From: Sporichthya sp.
Lineage (GTDB): Bacteria; Actinomycetota; Actinomycetes; Sporichthyales; Sporichthyaceae
Direction of reading: 5' to 3'
NCBI RefSeq assembly: GCF_013815995.1
Contig: NZ_JACDFE010000012.1
Coordinates: 1-38,365, forward strand
Length of the DNA: 38,365 nt
Shown here piece after piece: positions 16,474 through 23,963 of the stretch. Both the position numbers and the translations under genes were made by a program. The notes under the pieces are model-generated. The model did not search any database. It was not told the origin of the DNA and saw only the letters and a program-made list of their open reading frames with translations. Position 1 is the first letter of the stretch. Every line of letters begins with the position of its first letter.

Positions 16474-17349
16474 TCAGACCTGGGCCGCGTCGAAGTTTTC
16501 ACCGAGCGCGTCCTCGACCGCTTCACTGCCGAGGTAGGCCGCGCGGACCAGGTCGGAGGTGCCGACCTCACGTGCGGTGCCCTCGAAATTGGCTTACCGA
16601 AGTCCAGGACGTGGATGTAGTCACACGTGGACATGACCAGGGCCATGTCGTGCTCGACGATGAGGATCCCGACGCCGCGGTCGGCGACGAGGGAGCGCAG
16701 GATCTCCCCGAAGCGCTTGGTCTCGGGCTTGTCCAGGCCCGGAGGACGGCTCGTCGAGCAGCATGATCTGGAACCCGCCGGCCATGCAGCGGGCCAGTTC
16801 GACCAGGCGGCGCTGACCGGTGGACAGGTCGGCGGGACGGCGGTCGATCAGCTCGCTGATCCCGCAGGCGTCGATGGCCTCTTCCACGGCGCTGGCGACC
16901 GTGGCCGCGTCCGAGCGCTTGCCCAGGATGTGGCGCCACGGCTTGGACCCCGCGAGGCCCGCTTCTCGGCCGAGGGAGACGTTGTCCCGCACCGTCAGGG
17001 AGTCGAACAGTTCCATGCGCTGGAAGGTGCGCCCGAGGCCCTTCTGGGCCCGGTGGTGCGGGGTCGTCCCGGTGACGTCCTCACCGAAGAGGTGCACCGT
17101 GCCGGAGGTCGGGCGCAGTAGGCCGGTGCAGGCGTCGGCCCAGACGCCCTGGAAGAAGCTCGACATCGCGATGAGGGCCGCACCCATGCGGATCCCGTCG
17201 GTGTTCGCGTTGTACATGTCGGCGATCTCGCTCGCGGTCTGGTTCGCCTCCGGGGGAGGGAGCCACCCGGCCGCGAGGATGCCACCGAAGAAGACCGCGA
17301 CGAAGATCGGTCCACTCCACAGGCACGCGCGTTGGATTCCCGGCGTCAT
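16474..17349 (-). pseudogene. Chimera: membrane-protein N-terminus fused to LivG-like ATPase C-terminus, frameshifted
   Basis: From the ATG at 17349, about 70 codons (MTPGIQRACLWSGP, a membrane helix, then LPPPEANQTASEIADMYNANT) match the N-terminal pattern of the membrane protein at 25009-25746. Near 17120-17130 the frame continues without a break into the interior of a LivG ATPase (TGLLRPTSGTVHLFGEDVTG). Walker A is therefore absent, while the signature LSTGQRRLVELARCM and Walker B IMLLDEPSSG remain. An extra base near 16738 and a missing base in a T run near 16586 break the C-terminal part, which otherwise reads VGTSDLVRAAYLGSEAVEDALG to a TGA at 16476-16474. Without Walker A it cannot act as an ATPase. 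Confidence 0.8.
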
Positions 17350-17415
17350 CTGCCCAGCCAAAGTGTGTTTGTAACGTGGCTTCCATACTGAAAGTTCGCT
17401 CTAGAAAAGCGGGAG

Positions 17416-17455
17416 TTGACCGGCGGGCGACCATCTCGGACAATGTGTCCAGACT
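17416..17455 (+). promoter_or_regulatory. Promoter and operator A of the P450 operon
   Basis: A -35-like TTGACC (17416-17421), a 17-bp spacer and a -10-like GACAAT (17439-17444) precede the P450 gene. A perfect inverted repeat GGACA-ATG-TGTCC (17438-17450) overlies the -10. The reverse complement of 17436-17455 is AGTCTGGACACATTGTCCGA, identical at 19 of 20 bases to the site at 30601-30620. A repressor binding both sites, probably of TetR type, is inferred. Confidence 0.65.
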
Positions 17456-17497
17456 CTTTGTGTATCACGGTTTCAGGCTGCTGCGGAAGGACGCCCG

Positions 17498-18754
17498 ATG
17501 GGCCACCCCAAGCCCGACTACGACCCGGTCTCCCTCTCCCCGCTCGCGTTCTGGTCGAAGAACCCGCGCGGGCGCGACCAGGAGCTCTCGATCCTGCGCC
17601 GCGAGCGGCCGCTGAGCTGGCACCCGCCGGCGGAGGGCTCGATGATGGAGCCCGACGAGCAGCAGGACGGCTTCTGGGCCGTCACCTCCAACGCTCTGAT
17701 CAAAGAGGTGTCCACCCGCCCCGAGGACTTCTGCTCCGGTAGCGGGATCACCCTCGAAGAGGTCCCGACGGAGATCCTCGAGACGGTGAGCTCGTTCCTC
17801 GCCATGGACGCTCCGCGGCACACCCAGCTGCGCAAGCTGGTCTCCACGGCCTTCACCCCGCGCCGGGTGAAAATCATCGAGGAGCAGATCCACGCGCGCG
17901 CCGTCCGCATCGTCGATGACCTGCTGACCAAGCCCGAGGGCGACTTCGTCCACCAGGTCTCCATGCGTCTTCCGATGGAGACGATCTTCGACATGATGGG
18001 CGTGCCGGAGGAGTTCCACGCCGACACCGTCAGCGGCGTCGAGGGCATGGTCGCCTGGGCGGACGAAGAGGTCCGGGCCGGGCGTGCGCCCGAGGAACTT
18101 CTGATGGACTCCCTGCTGACCCTGCTCCGGGTCGCCACCACGCTGAGCGCGGACCGCCGGGAGAACCCGAAGGACGACCTGATGACCAACCTGGTCCAGG
18201 CCGAGGTCGACGGGGTCAAGATCACCGACGACGAGATCGCGGGCTACTTCTGCCTGCTCGCCGTCGCCGGCAACGACACCACGCGCAACACCACCTCCCA
18301 GACCGCGAAGGCGCTTACCGACTTCCCGGCGGCGCGCAAGCTGCTGATCGAGGACTTCGACAGCTACGCGGCCACGGCGGCCGAGGAGATGGTGCGTTGG
18401 GCGACCCCGGTCATGACCTTCCGGCGGACCGCGACCCGCGACACCGAGCTGAACGGCATCGCGATCTCCGAAGGGGACTGGCTCGGACTGTTCTACGAGT
18501 CCGGCAACCGGGACGAGGCCGCCTTCGCCGACCCCTGGACCTTCGACGTCAGCCGGAACCCGAACCCGCACGTCGGTTTCGGCGGCGGCGGACCGCACTT
18601 CTGCATGGGCAGCATGCTGGCCAAGACCCAGTTGCGGCACCTGTGGAAGGAGATCCTCACCCGCGCGCCGAACTTCGAGGTGGGCGAGCCGGAGTACCTG
18701 GTGGGTAACTTCATGTGTGCCACCAAGCGGCTGTCGTACAAGCTGAACCTCTGA
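17498..18754 (+). CDS. Cytochrome P450
   Basis: This 418-residue soluble bacterial P450 has the I-helix oxygen-activation motif AGNDTT (257-262), the K-helix ExxR as Glu297-Arg300, and the heme-binding loop FGGGGPHFCMG with Cys369 as axial ligand. Length and lack of membrane anchor fit class I bacterial enzymes, which need separate ferredoxin partners; none is visible nearby. WATPVMTFRRTATRD and FYESGNRDE are segments shared with the CYP125/CYP142-type steroid and terpene hydroxylase groups. The ATG at 17498 has GGAAGG upstream. It heads an operon with MaoC, two hydratases and an SDR, so the hydroxylated product is probably processed as a CoA ester. Operator A covers its promoter. Confidence 0.9.
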   Translation: MGHPKPDYDPVSLSPLAFWSKNPRGRDQELSILRRERPLSWHPPAEGSMMEPDEQQDGFWAVTSNALIKEVSTRPEDFCSGSGITLEEVPTEILETVSSFLAMDAPRHTQLRKLVSTAFTPRRVKIIEEQIHARAVRIVDDLLTKPEGDFVHQVSMRLPMETIFDMMGVPEEFHADTVSGVEGMVAWADEEVRAGRAPEELLMDSLLTLLRVATTLSADRRENPKDDLMTNLVQAEVDGVKITDDEIAGYFCLLAVAGNDTTRNTTSQTAKALTDFPAARKLLIEDFDSYAATAAEEMVRWATPVMTFRRTATRDTELNGIAISEGDWLGLFYESGNRDEAAFADPWTFDVSRNPNPHVGFGGGGPHFCMGSMLAKTQLRHLWKEILTRAPNFEVGEPEYLVGNFMCATKRLSYKLNL

Positions 18755-18776
18755 CTCAGAACACCAGGAGCGTCCC

Positions 18777-19229
18777 GTGCGTGTTTTCGCCACCCTCGAC
18801 GAGTTCGTCGCGGCGTCCGGTACCGACCTCGGATCCTCGGACTGGTTGACCGTCGACCAGAAGCGGATCGACACCTTCGCCGAGGCCACCGGCGATCATC
18901 AGTGGATTCACGTCGACCCCGAGAAGGCGGCGAGCGGGCCGTTCGGCACGACCATCGCGCACGGCCTGCTGACGCTCTCGCTGTACCCCGTCCTGATGTT
19001 CGAGGTGTACGAGGTCCAGAACATCAAGATGGGCCTGAACTACGGGTTCAACAAGGTGCGCTTCCCCTCTCCGGTCCCGGTCGATTCCGAGGTGCGTCTG
19101 ACCGTCTCGATCGGCGAGGTGACCACCTTCAACGGTGGGGCGCAGGCGATCATGCCCAGCGTGATGGAGATCAAGGGCGCGGCCAAACCGGCCGCGGTGC
19201 TCGAGGCGATCGTCCGGTTCATCGCGTGA
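18777..19229 (+). CDS. MaoC-family (R)-enoyl-CoA hydratase
   Basis: This 150-residue single hot-dog-fold hydratase adds water to 2-enoyl-CoA. The hydratase-2 motif is FAEATGDHQWIHVD, with the Asp40/His45 catalytic pair followed by the serine/glycine segment FGTTIAHGLLTLSL. The GTG start has AGGAG six bases upstream. It lies 22 bp after the P450 stop and overlaps the next hydratase by GTGA, so it is part of the P450 operon. Length is standard for the family. Confidence 0.92.
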   Translation: MRVFATLDEFVAASGTDLGSSDWLTVDQKRIDTFAEATGDHQWIHVDPEKAASGPFGTTIAHGLLTLSLYPVLMFEVYEVQNIKMGLNYGFNKVRFPSPVPVDSEVRLTVSIGEVTTFNGGAQAIMPSVMEIKGAAKPAAVLEAIVRFIA

Positions 19230-19999
19230 GCTCGGGCGACGAGGTCCTGGTCTCCGCGGACGACCGGGTCGGCCGGATCACGCTGAACCGGCCGGAAGCC
19301 AAGAACGCCATCACCGTCGAGCTCAGCCACGGGCTGGCCGCGGCCGTGCGCGAGCTCGAGGCCGACGTCGACGTCATCGTCATCCGTGGCGCCGGCGGCA
19401 CGTTCTGCGCGGGTGGCGACGTAGCCCAGCTCGACGCGCTGCGGGCCAAGGGTCGCGAGGACCTGGCCTCCCTGTTCTCCGCCTTCCGGGACGCCCGGGC
19501 CGCGATCGCGGCCGCCGAGGTGCCGGTGGTCGCGGTGGTCGAGGGCCACGCCGTGGCCGGCGGGTTCGAGCTGCTGCTGTCCTGCGACATCGTGTTGGCT
19601 TCGGAGTCCGCGGTGCTCTCGGACATCCATGCCCGGTTCGGTCAGATCCCCGGTGGCGGTGGGACGCAGCTGCTGCCGCGCCTCGTCGGGCTCAGCCGGG
19701 CGTCCGGACTGGTGCTGACCGGTGACGCCCTGACGGCCCATCAGGCACTGGAGTGGGGCCTGGTCTACGCCGTCGCTGCGGATGACGCGCTCGAAACGGA
19801 GCTGGACTCGCTGATCAAGCGCCTGACGGCGCGTGGGTCGCGGGCCGCCCGGACCCAGTCCAAGCGGCTGATGCGGGCCGGCCTCGAGATGCCGCTCGAG
19901 CACGGGCTCGACCTGGAGGCCGAGGCCGTGATCGACCACATCCTGGGCGACGCCGGGCAGGCCGCCACCGACGCCTTCACGAACCGGAAGGACAGCTGA
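19226..19999 (+). CDS. Enoyl-CoA hydratase/isomerase
   Basis: This 257-residue crotonase-family protein shows RITLNRPEAKNAIT, the oxyanion-hole segment FCAGGDVAQLDAL, and a second GHAVAGGFELLLSCDIVLAS. The catalytic region FGQIPGGGGTQLLPRLVG lacks the classical second glutamate (GGGG where PGxGG/E usually sits), which is common in side-reaction members. It starts at the GTG overlapping the MaoC stop. The reaction is unassigned; hydration or C-C hydrolysis is possible. Confidence 0.85.
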   Translation: MSSGDEVLVSADDRVGRITLNRPEAKNAITVELSHGLAAAVRELEADVDVIVIRGAGGTFCAGGDVAQLDALRAKGREDLASLFSAFRDARAAIAAAEVPVVAVVEGHAVAGGFELLLSCDIVLASESAVLSDIHARFGQIPGGGGTQLLPRLVGLSRASGLVLTGDALTAHQALEWGLVYAVAADDALETELDSLIKRLTARGSRAARTQSKRLMRAGLEMPLEHGLDLEAEAVIDHILGDAGQAATDAFTNRKDS

Positions 20000-20001
20000 A
20001 C

Positions 20002-20817
20002 TTGACCGAACCCAAGGCCCTGATCGCCGACGGGGACGTGCTGCTCGACCTCCACGAGGACGGCATCGGACACCTGCGCCTGAACCGGCCGGACGCGTCG
20101 AACGCGATGAGCAACGAGTTCCTGAAGGCGTTGTTCGACGCGGTGATGCGTTGCCACGGCGAGTCCGCGATGCGGGTGGTGGTGCTCTCGGGTGAAGGCC
20201 GGCACTTCTGCGCCGGCGGCGACATCAAGGACTTCGCGTCCAAGGGCGAGGGCCTGCCGGACTACCTGCGCGAGGCGACCACCTGGCTGGGGATGGTCGC
20301 GGGTTCGCTGATCCGCCTGCAACAGCCGGTCGTGGTCGCGGTGCAGGGTTACGCCGCCGGCGGCGGCGGGCTCGGCCTGGTCTGCGCCGGCGACCTGGTT
20401 GTCGCCGGCCAGGGCGCGAAATTCATGTCCGGCGCGACCCGGGCCGGGATGGCCCCCGACGCCGGATCCACCGTCGCGCTGCAGCGGATCGTCGGCTTCC
20501 GCAAGGCGATGGAGATCGTCCTGCTCAACCCGATCCTGAGCGCCGATGACGCGCTCGGCCTCGGGCTGGTCAACAAGGTGGTCGACGACTCCGCCGTGCT
20601 CGACGAGGCGTTCGAGATCGCGCGGGTGTTGGCTGCCGGCGCCCCGCTCGCGATGGGCGCGGCCAAGCGGCTGATGTGGGACGGCGTCGGCCGCTCGATC
20701 GAAGAAGCGTTCCCGGACGAGTCGCGCACCGTGTCCGCGCTGTCCGGAACCGCGGATGCCCGCGAGGCCCTGGCTGCGGTGATCGAGCGGCGCAAGCCGG
20801 AGTTCAAGGGTCACTGA
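20002..20817 (+). CDS. Enoyl-CoA hydratase/isomerase family protein
   Basis: A second, 271-residue crotonase-fold protein of the operon. Seen: LRLNRPDASNAMS, FCAGGDIKDFASKG, GYAAGGGGLGLVCAGDLVVAG and the acyl-pocket region ATRAGMAPDAGSTVALQRIVG, ending in the common RKPEFKGH tail. It starts at a TTG two bases after the previous stop and overlaps the SDR gene by TGATG. Having two paralogous hydratases plus MaoC suggests several double-bond steps, or ring opening, in one pathway. Confidence 0.85.
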   Translation: MTEPKALIADGDVLLDLHEDGIGHLRLNRPDASNAMSNEFLKALFDAVMRCHGESAMRVVVLSGEGRHFCAGGDIKDFASKGEGLPDYLREATTWLGMVAGSLIRLQQPVVVAVQGYAAGGGGLGLVCAGDLVVAGQGAKFMSGATRAGMAPDAGSTVALQRIVGFRKAMEIVLLNPILSADDALGLGLVNKVVDDSAVLDEAFEIARVLAAGAPLAMGAAKRLMWDGVGRSIEEAFPDESRTVSALSGTADAREALAAVIERRKPEFKGH

Positions 20818-21551
20818 TGCCGGACTTCAGCGGGCGTACCGCGGTCGTCACCGGGGGCGGTCGGGGCATCGGTGCCTCGATCTGCCGGGAGCTCGCGGCC
20901 GGCGGTGCCGCTGTGTATGTGGTCGACCGCGACGCCGAACCGGCCGAGGCTGTCGCTGCCGAGATCGGCGGCAAGGCCCTGGCGCTCGACGTCTGCGACG
21001 CCGACGCCGTCGAGGCCGCGCTGATCCCGCTGAACGCGGACATCCTGGTCAACAACGCCGGCTTCGACGAGCACTGCTGGTTCACCGACGCGACGCCGGC
21101 CTACTGGCGACGGCTGATCGCAGTGAACCTCGAGGGCGTCTTCGCCTGCACCCACGCCGTGCTGAAGGGGATGCAGGAGCGCAGCTACGGCCGCCTCGTT
21201 CACGTCTCCTCCGAGGCCGGCCGGATCGGTTCGAAGGGCAACGCCGTCTACTCCGCCGCCAAGGGCGGGGTGATCGTGTTCTCCAAGTCGATCGCCCTGG
21301 AGAACGCCCGTTTCGCCATCACGTCGAACACGATCCTCCCCGGCCCGATCGACACCCCCCTGCTCGATCAGGTCCGCGCCCACCCCAAGGGCGAGGAGAT
21401 GATCGCCGCGATGAAGAAGCTCACCCCCCTCGGCCGCCTCGGCACGCCTGAGGAGATCGCCCACGCCGTCGCCTTCCTCTGCTCCGAGCAAGCCGCGTAC
21501 ATCACCGGCGAAACTCTCGGCGTCTCCGGCGGCATGGGTATCGGCGCCTGA
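20817..21551 (+). CDS. SDR-family dehydrogenase, BadH-like
   Basis: This is a 244-residue short-chain dehydrogenase/reductase. The Rossmann motif is TGGGRGIG (12-19), NNAG is at about 79-82, the catalytic serine is in VSSEAG (131-132), and the YxxxK is Tyr145-Lys149. The Asp in VVDRDAE at the end of beta-2 favours NAD. The overall sequence (GFDEHCWFTDATPAYWRRLIAVNL, PLGRLGTPEEIA, VSGGMGIG) resembles 2-hydroxycyclohexanecarboxyl-CoA dehydrogenases of the BadH type. It is the last gene of the P450 operon, overlapping its neighbour by one base. Oxidation of a beta-hydroxyacyl-CoA, perhaps alicyclic, is inferred. Confidence 0.88.
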   Translation: MPDFSGRTAVVTGGGRGIGASICRELAAGGAAVYVVDRDAEPAEAVAAEIGGKALALDVCDADAVEAALIPLNADILVNNAGFDEHCWFTDATPAYWRRLIAVNLEGVFACTHAVLKGMQERSYGRLVHVSSEAGRIGSKGNAVYSAAKGGVIVFSKSIALENARFAITSNTILPGPIDTPLLDQVRAHPKGEEMIAAMKKLTPLGRLGTPEEIAHAVAFLCSEQAAYITGETLGVSGGMGIGA

Positions 21552-21602
21552 TCGCATGTCACGGCTGCGCCCCGCGCCATCACACTCGGCGAGACTAGAG
21601 GC

Positions 21603-21973
21603 GTGACCGACAAGTCAGTGGCGGAGTGGGCGGCCACGTATCGAGCCGAGCTGGTAGCCATGGACTCGATCCCATTGGGCGACGGCAAGCCGCGCCAGTG
21701 GAACCGCCACGTCCACCGGATGCAGCGCGCGCAACTGCAATTGCGTTTGACCCAGGAGGGTCGCGACGCCATCACGCGGATGATCGACGATCCGGTTGCC
21801 ACAGTCGCAAGTTGGTCTGCGGTCCACGCGCTGTTCTGGCACCGGAGGTTGCTCGGTCCTACCTTGGGCGAGAAGGTCAGGGCGCGGATCTCCGCGCGTC
21901 AGAAGCGCAGATCGCGTTGCGCGAGTTCGATGCAGGACGACTGCGCACGGATTGGCAGCCGAAGGGTCGATAG
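21603..21973 (+). pseudogene. DUF2019-like small protein, frameshifted
   Basis: The GTG at 21603 opens VTDKSVAEWAATYRAEL and continues through RMQRAQLQLRLTQEGRDAI to AVHALFW. One base appears to be missing at about 21838; restoring it gives APEVARSYLGREG then LRASEAQIALREFDAGRL to the TAG at 21971-21973, total 123 residues. The pattern of amphipathic helices ending in an LREFDAGRL tail resembles DUF2019/HEAT-like small proteins often found as immunity genes near polymorphic toxins. That assignment is tentative. Base composition is less GC-rich than the flanking operon, consistent with transfer. Confidence 0.5.
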
Positions 21974-21985
21974 CGATCCGTCGAA

Positions 21986-22703
21986 TCATTTCGTGCATGG
22001 CATGGCGGCCTTGAGGGTGGCGATGACTTCGTCCTTGTCCCGCCAGGTCAGGGTCTGGGTGCCGTCATGGTTTGTCCCGAATGTTCGCCGAGCGCCGCTC
22101 GTTGGCGACCTTTTCCCGGTCCAGAGTTCCGTCGGGGTCGATCGCGGAGTCGATCCGCTTGCTCAACTTGGCCAGGTCCTCGGCGTTCAGGACCCGGGCG
22201 TGCTCGAGCAGGAACCCTTCGGCCCAGCGGGTGGCTTCGTAGGTGGCCTTGGAGGGCAGACCCTCGATGATGCGCGAGATGGCCGCGGCCTGCTCGTAGT
22301 TCACGCCGCCGTTGCCGAGGGCGGCCCCGGTGTCGGTGCATTTCTCGTGCAGGGACCGGGCCAGCTTGTCCATCGCCTTGGCCTCACGTGGCGAGAGCCG
22401 CATCGCACCGGAGATCCAGGCCCGCAGCGAAGTCGCTCCGAGGCTGGCCGGGATCGAGCGGGAGTCGACCTCGCGAACCAGGCGCAGCTGCACCCCTTGG
22501 GCTTGGCAGGTCATCGTGTGCAGGCGACGGGTCAGGTCGACGACGTCCGTCTCGGCGAGCTGCCACGCGTCGTCCTGGACGCGTTTGGCCACGTCGGAGA
22601 ACGCGGCCTCCAAGGCCGCGAACGCTTCGAGCAGGTCCCCACCCACATGATCAACGTAGACCCTGCCACTGACAGTTCTCTCCAGCCCCCGGAGGCCCAG
22701 CAA
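21986..22703 (-). pseudogene. DUF222 / 13E12-type HNH endonuclease, N-terminal remnant
   Basis: About 210 codons match the DUF222 half of the DUF222-HNH (13E12 repeat) family: LLEAFAALEAAFSDVAKRV, ETDVVDLTRRLHTMTCQAQG, GAMRLSPREAKAMDKLARSL, NYEQAAAISRIIEGLP and EDLAKLSKRIDS. An extra base near 22083 shifts the frame; correcting it extends the match through GTQTLTWRDKDEVIATLKAAM. The sequence then ends at a TGA (21988-21986) with no HNH motif, so the catalytic half is missing. The start is uncertain: TTG 22703 follows an in-frame stop, and GTG 22646 is an alternative. These proteins are multicopy in actinobacteria. Confidence 0.7.
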
Positions 22704-22780
22704 TCACTACCGTCTGCATTATCTGACGCCTACTCATTTGCGAGAACCACACTTGGTCCTGTCTCTGATTGAGCTCGCTT

Positions 22781-22792
22781 CGCGCGCGCGCG
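22781..22792. repeat. CG dinucleotide run upstream of the Imm7-like gene
   Basis: Six consecutive CG dinucleotides lie 28 bp upstream of the Imm7-like start, inside a short region of otherwise ordinary composition. Alternating CG favours Z-DNA and replication slippage. Confidence 0.5.
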
Positions 22793-22820
22793 CCAGTCGG
22801 CGAGCGCTACGGTAGATCTC

Positions 22821-23237
22821 GTGTTCGAGTACCACGGCTGGGCCACCTCCGAGACGCGCAGGAGTTAGACGACGCCGCACCCGCTGGAGACGGTCTGAGC
22901 GTCCCCAGCCTGGAGTCCATCCGCGCGCTGATCGAGACGGACGCCCTTCAGAACCCGGCTCAATCCGCTGTGCTCAGGGGCCAACGGGTCTTGGCGCCTC
23001 CACCTCAGTGGCCTTCGGAACCATCGTCAGCAGCTCGTCGTGGACCTATGGCAACGAGTGGGCGAGCTCGCGCCCGCTTCGTATGGCCTTCTTTACATTC
23101 AAGATGACGAGGATCCAGCTCACGGCAACGAGTGGGTGGCTTGGCCGCTTCGTCGCGGTTCGACGAGAGCGGAGGCCGACCCATTCCTGTCGCCCGTGGT
23201 CCCTGCTCTTCAAGATCCGGAACCCTGGGAGCAGTAG
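22821..23237 (+). pseudogene. Imm7-like immunity protein, two frameshifts
   Basis: From the GTG at 22821 the product reads FEYHGWAT, then one missing base (near 22846) and one extra base (in the G run near 22979) must be corrected. The reconstructed 138-residue protein continues with LRDAQELDD, NGSWRLHLSGLRNHRQQ, VDLWQRVGELAPASYGLLYI, DDEDPAHGNEWVAWPL and ends DPFLSPVVPALQDPEPWEQ. The FEYHGWA start, SYGLLYxxDDED centre and DPFLSP end are the signature blocks of the Imm7 family, which protects against secreted polymorphic toxins. No toxin gene is beside it. As sequenced it is not translatable in full. Confidence 0.7.
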
Positions 23238-23274
23238 TGATGCAGCGCTTCTCGTTCCGGGGGTTGTGAACCCG

Positions 23275-23655
23275 TTAGATGGTGATGAGGCGCAGCGTCG
23301 GGTCGATCCGTCGCAGGTCGTCTGGGTCACTGGTCACGACGGCTTGTCCGGCGCGCTGGGCGCACACCACGACGTGGGCGTCGACGACATCCGACGTACC
23401 GCTGGCGGCGAGCGCCCGGCCGACCACGGTCGCGTCATCCTGGTCGAGGCCGACGACGCTCGTTGACCGCCGGCGCAGCAACCGGGACAACCGGACCTGC
23501 CGAGCTGGGTCGCGGATGACTTGCGCAAACGCGCCCGCAGGCACGGTCACGGTGGCGAGTTCTGCGTGGGCGAGATCCAAGATCCGAAGGACTTGCCGAT
23601 CGCTGCGCTCCAACGCGATGAGGGCACCGGCGTCGAGGATGACGCCGGACGTCAC
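23275..23655 (-). CDS. vapC: PIN-domain toxin VapC
   Basis: This 126-residue PIN-domain ribonuclease has the acidic active-site residues in place: Asp8 in ILDAGALIALE with Glu16, Asp92 in SDVVDAHV, and Asp110 in VTSDPDDL. The GTG start overlaps the VapB stop (GTGA, 23652-23655), the standard antitoxin-toxin coupling. The targets of such toxins are tRNA or rRNA. A weak GGGTT/AACCC hairpin (23261-23273) lies just past the stop. Confidence 0.9.
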   Translation of the reverse strand: MTSGVILDAGALIALERSDRQVLRILDLAHAELATVTVPAGAFAQVIRDPARQVRLSRLLRRRSTSVVGLDQDDATVVGRALAASGTSDVVDAHVVVCAQRAGQAVVTSDPDDLRRIDPTLRLITI

Positions 23656-23909
23656 GGTGCTTGCTCGGGCACGACTCCGTTGAGGACGGCCTGCGCCCAG
23701 GCGCGTTCCTCTGGCGTGATCGGGCCGCCATTCTCGAGTAGGGCCTGCGCGATCATCGAGCCCCAGGCGGCGTCCTCCGCGAGGGCGAGCTTGATCGCGT
23801 GTTGGACGAACTCCGCGACGTTGGGTGCTTGGCCGCGATCGACCAGGTCACGGATCTCGGCAAGCTGCTCCGCCCTCAGGGTCACCGTGACCTTCTGCGC
23901 CTTCGTCAT
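23652..23909 (-). CDS. vapB: Ribbon-helix-helix antitoxin VapB
   Basis: The 85-residue antitoxin has an N-terminal ribbon-helix-helix: KVTVTLRAEQLAEIRDLVDRG then NVAEFVQHAIKLAL. The C-terminal half, ending NGVVPEQAP, would wrap the toxin. It precedes and overlaps VapC. The ATG lies six bases after a TATCGT -10-like box, suggesting a leaderless transcript probably autoregulated by the VapBC complex. Confidence 0.88.
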   Translation of the reverse strand: MTKAQKVTVTLRAEQLAEIRDLVDRGQAPNVAEFVQHAIKLALAEDAAWGSMIAQALLENGGPITPEERAWAQAVLNGVVPEQAP

Positions 23910-23915
23910 GGGACG

Positions 23916-23921
23916 ACGATA
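23916..23921 (-). promoter_or_regulatory. -10 box of vapBC, leaderless arrangement
   Basis: TATCGT on the minus strand is followed by CGTCCC and the vapB ATG, the same geometry as the hydrolase promoter at 3307. No convincing -35 was seen. Confidence 0.45.
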
Positions 23922-23963
23922 CGCGTGGAGTTCGGTCGTTGCCGGGGCCTGTGGATAGAGCGG

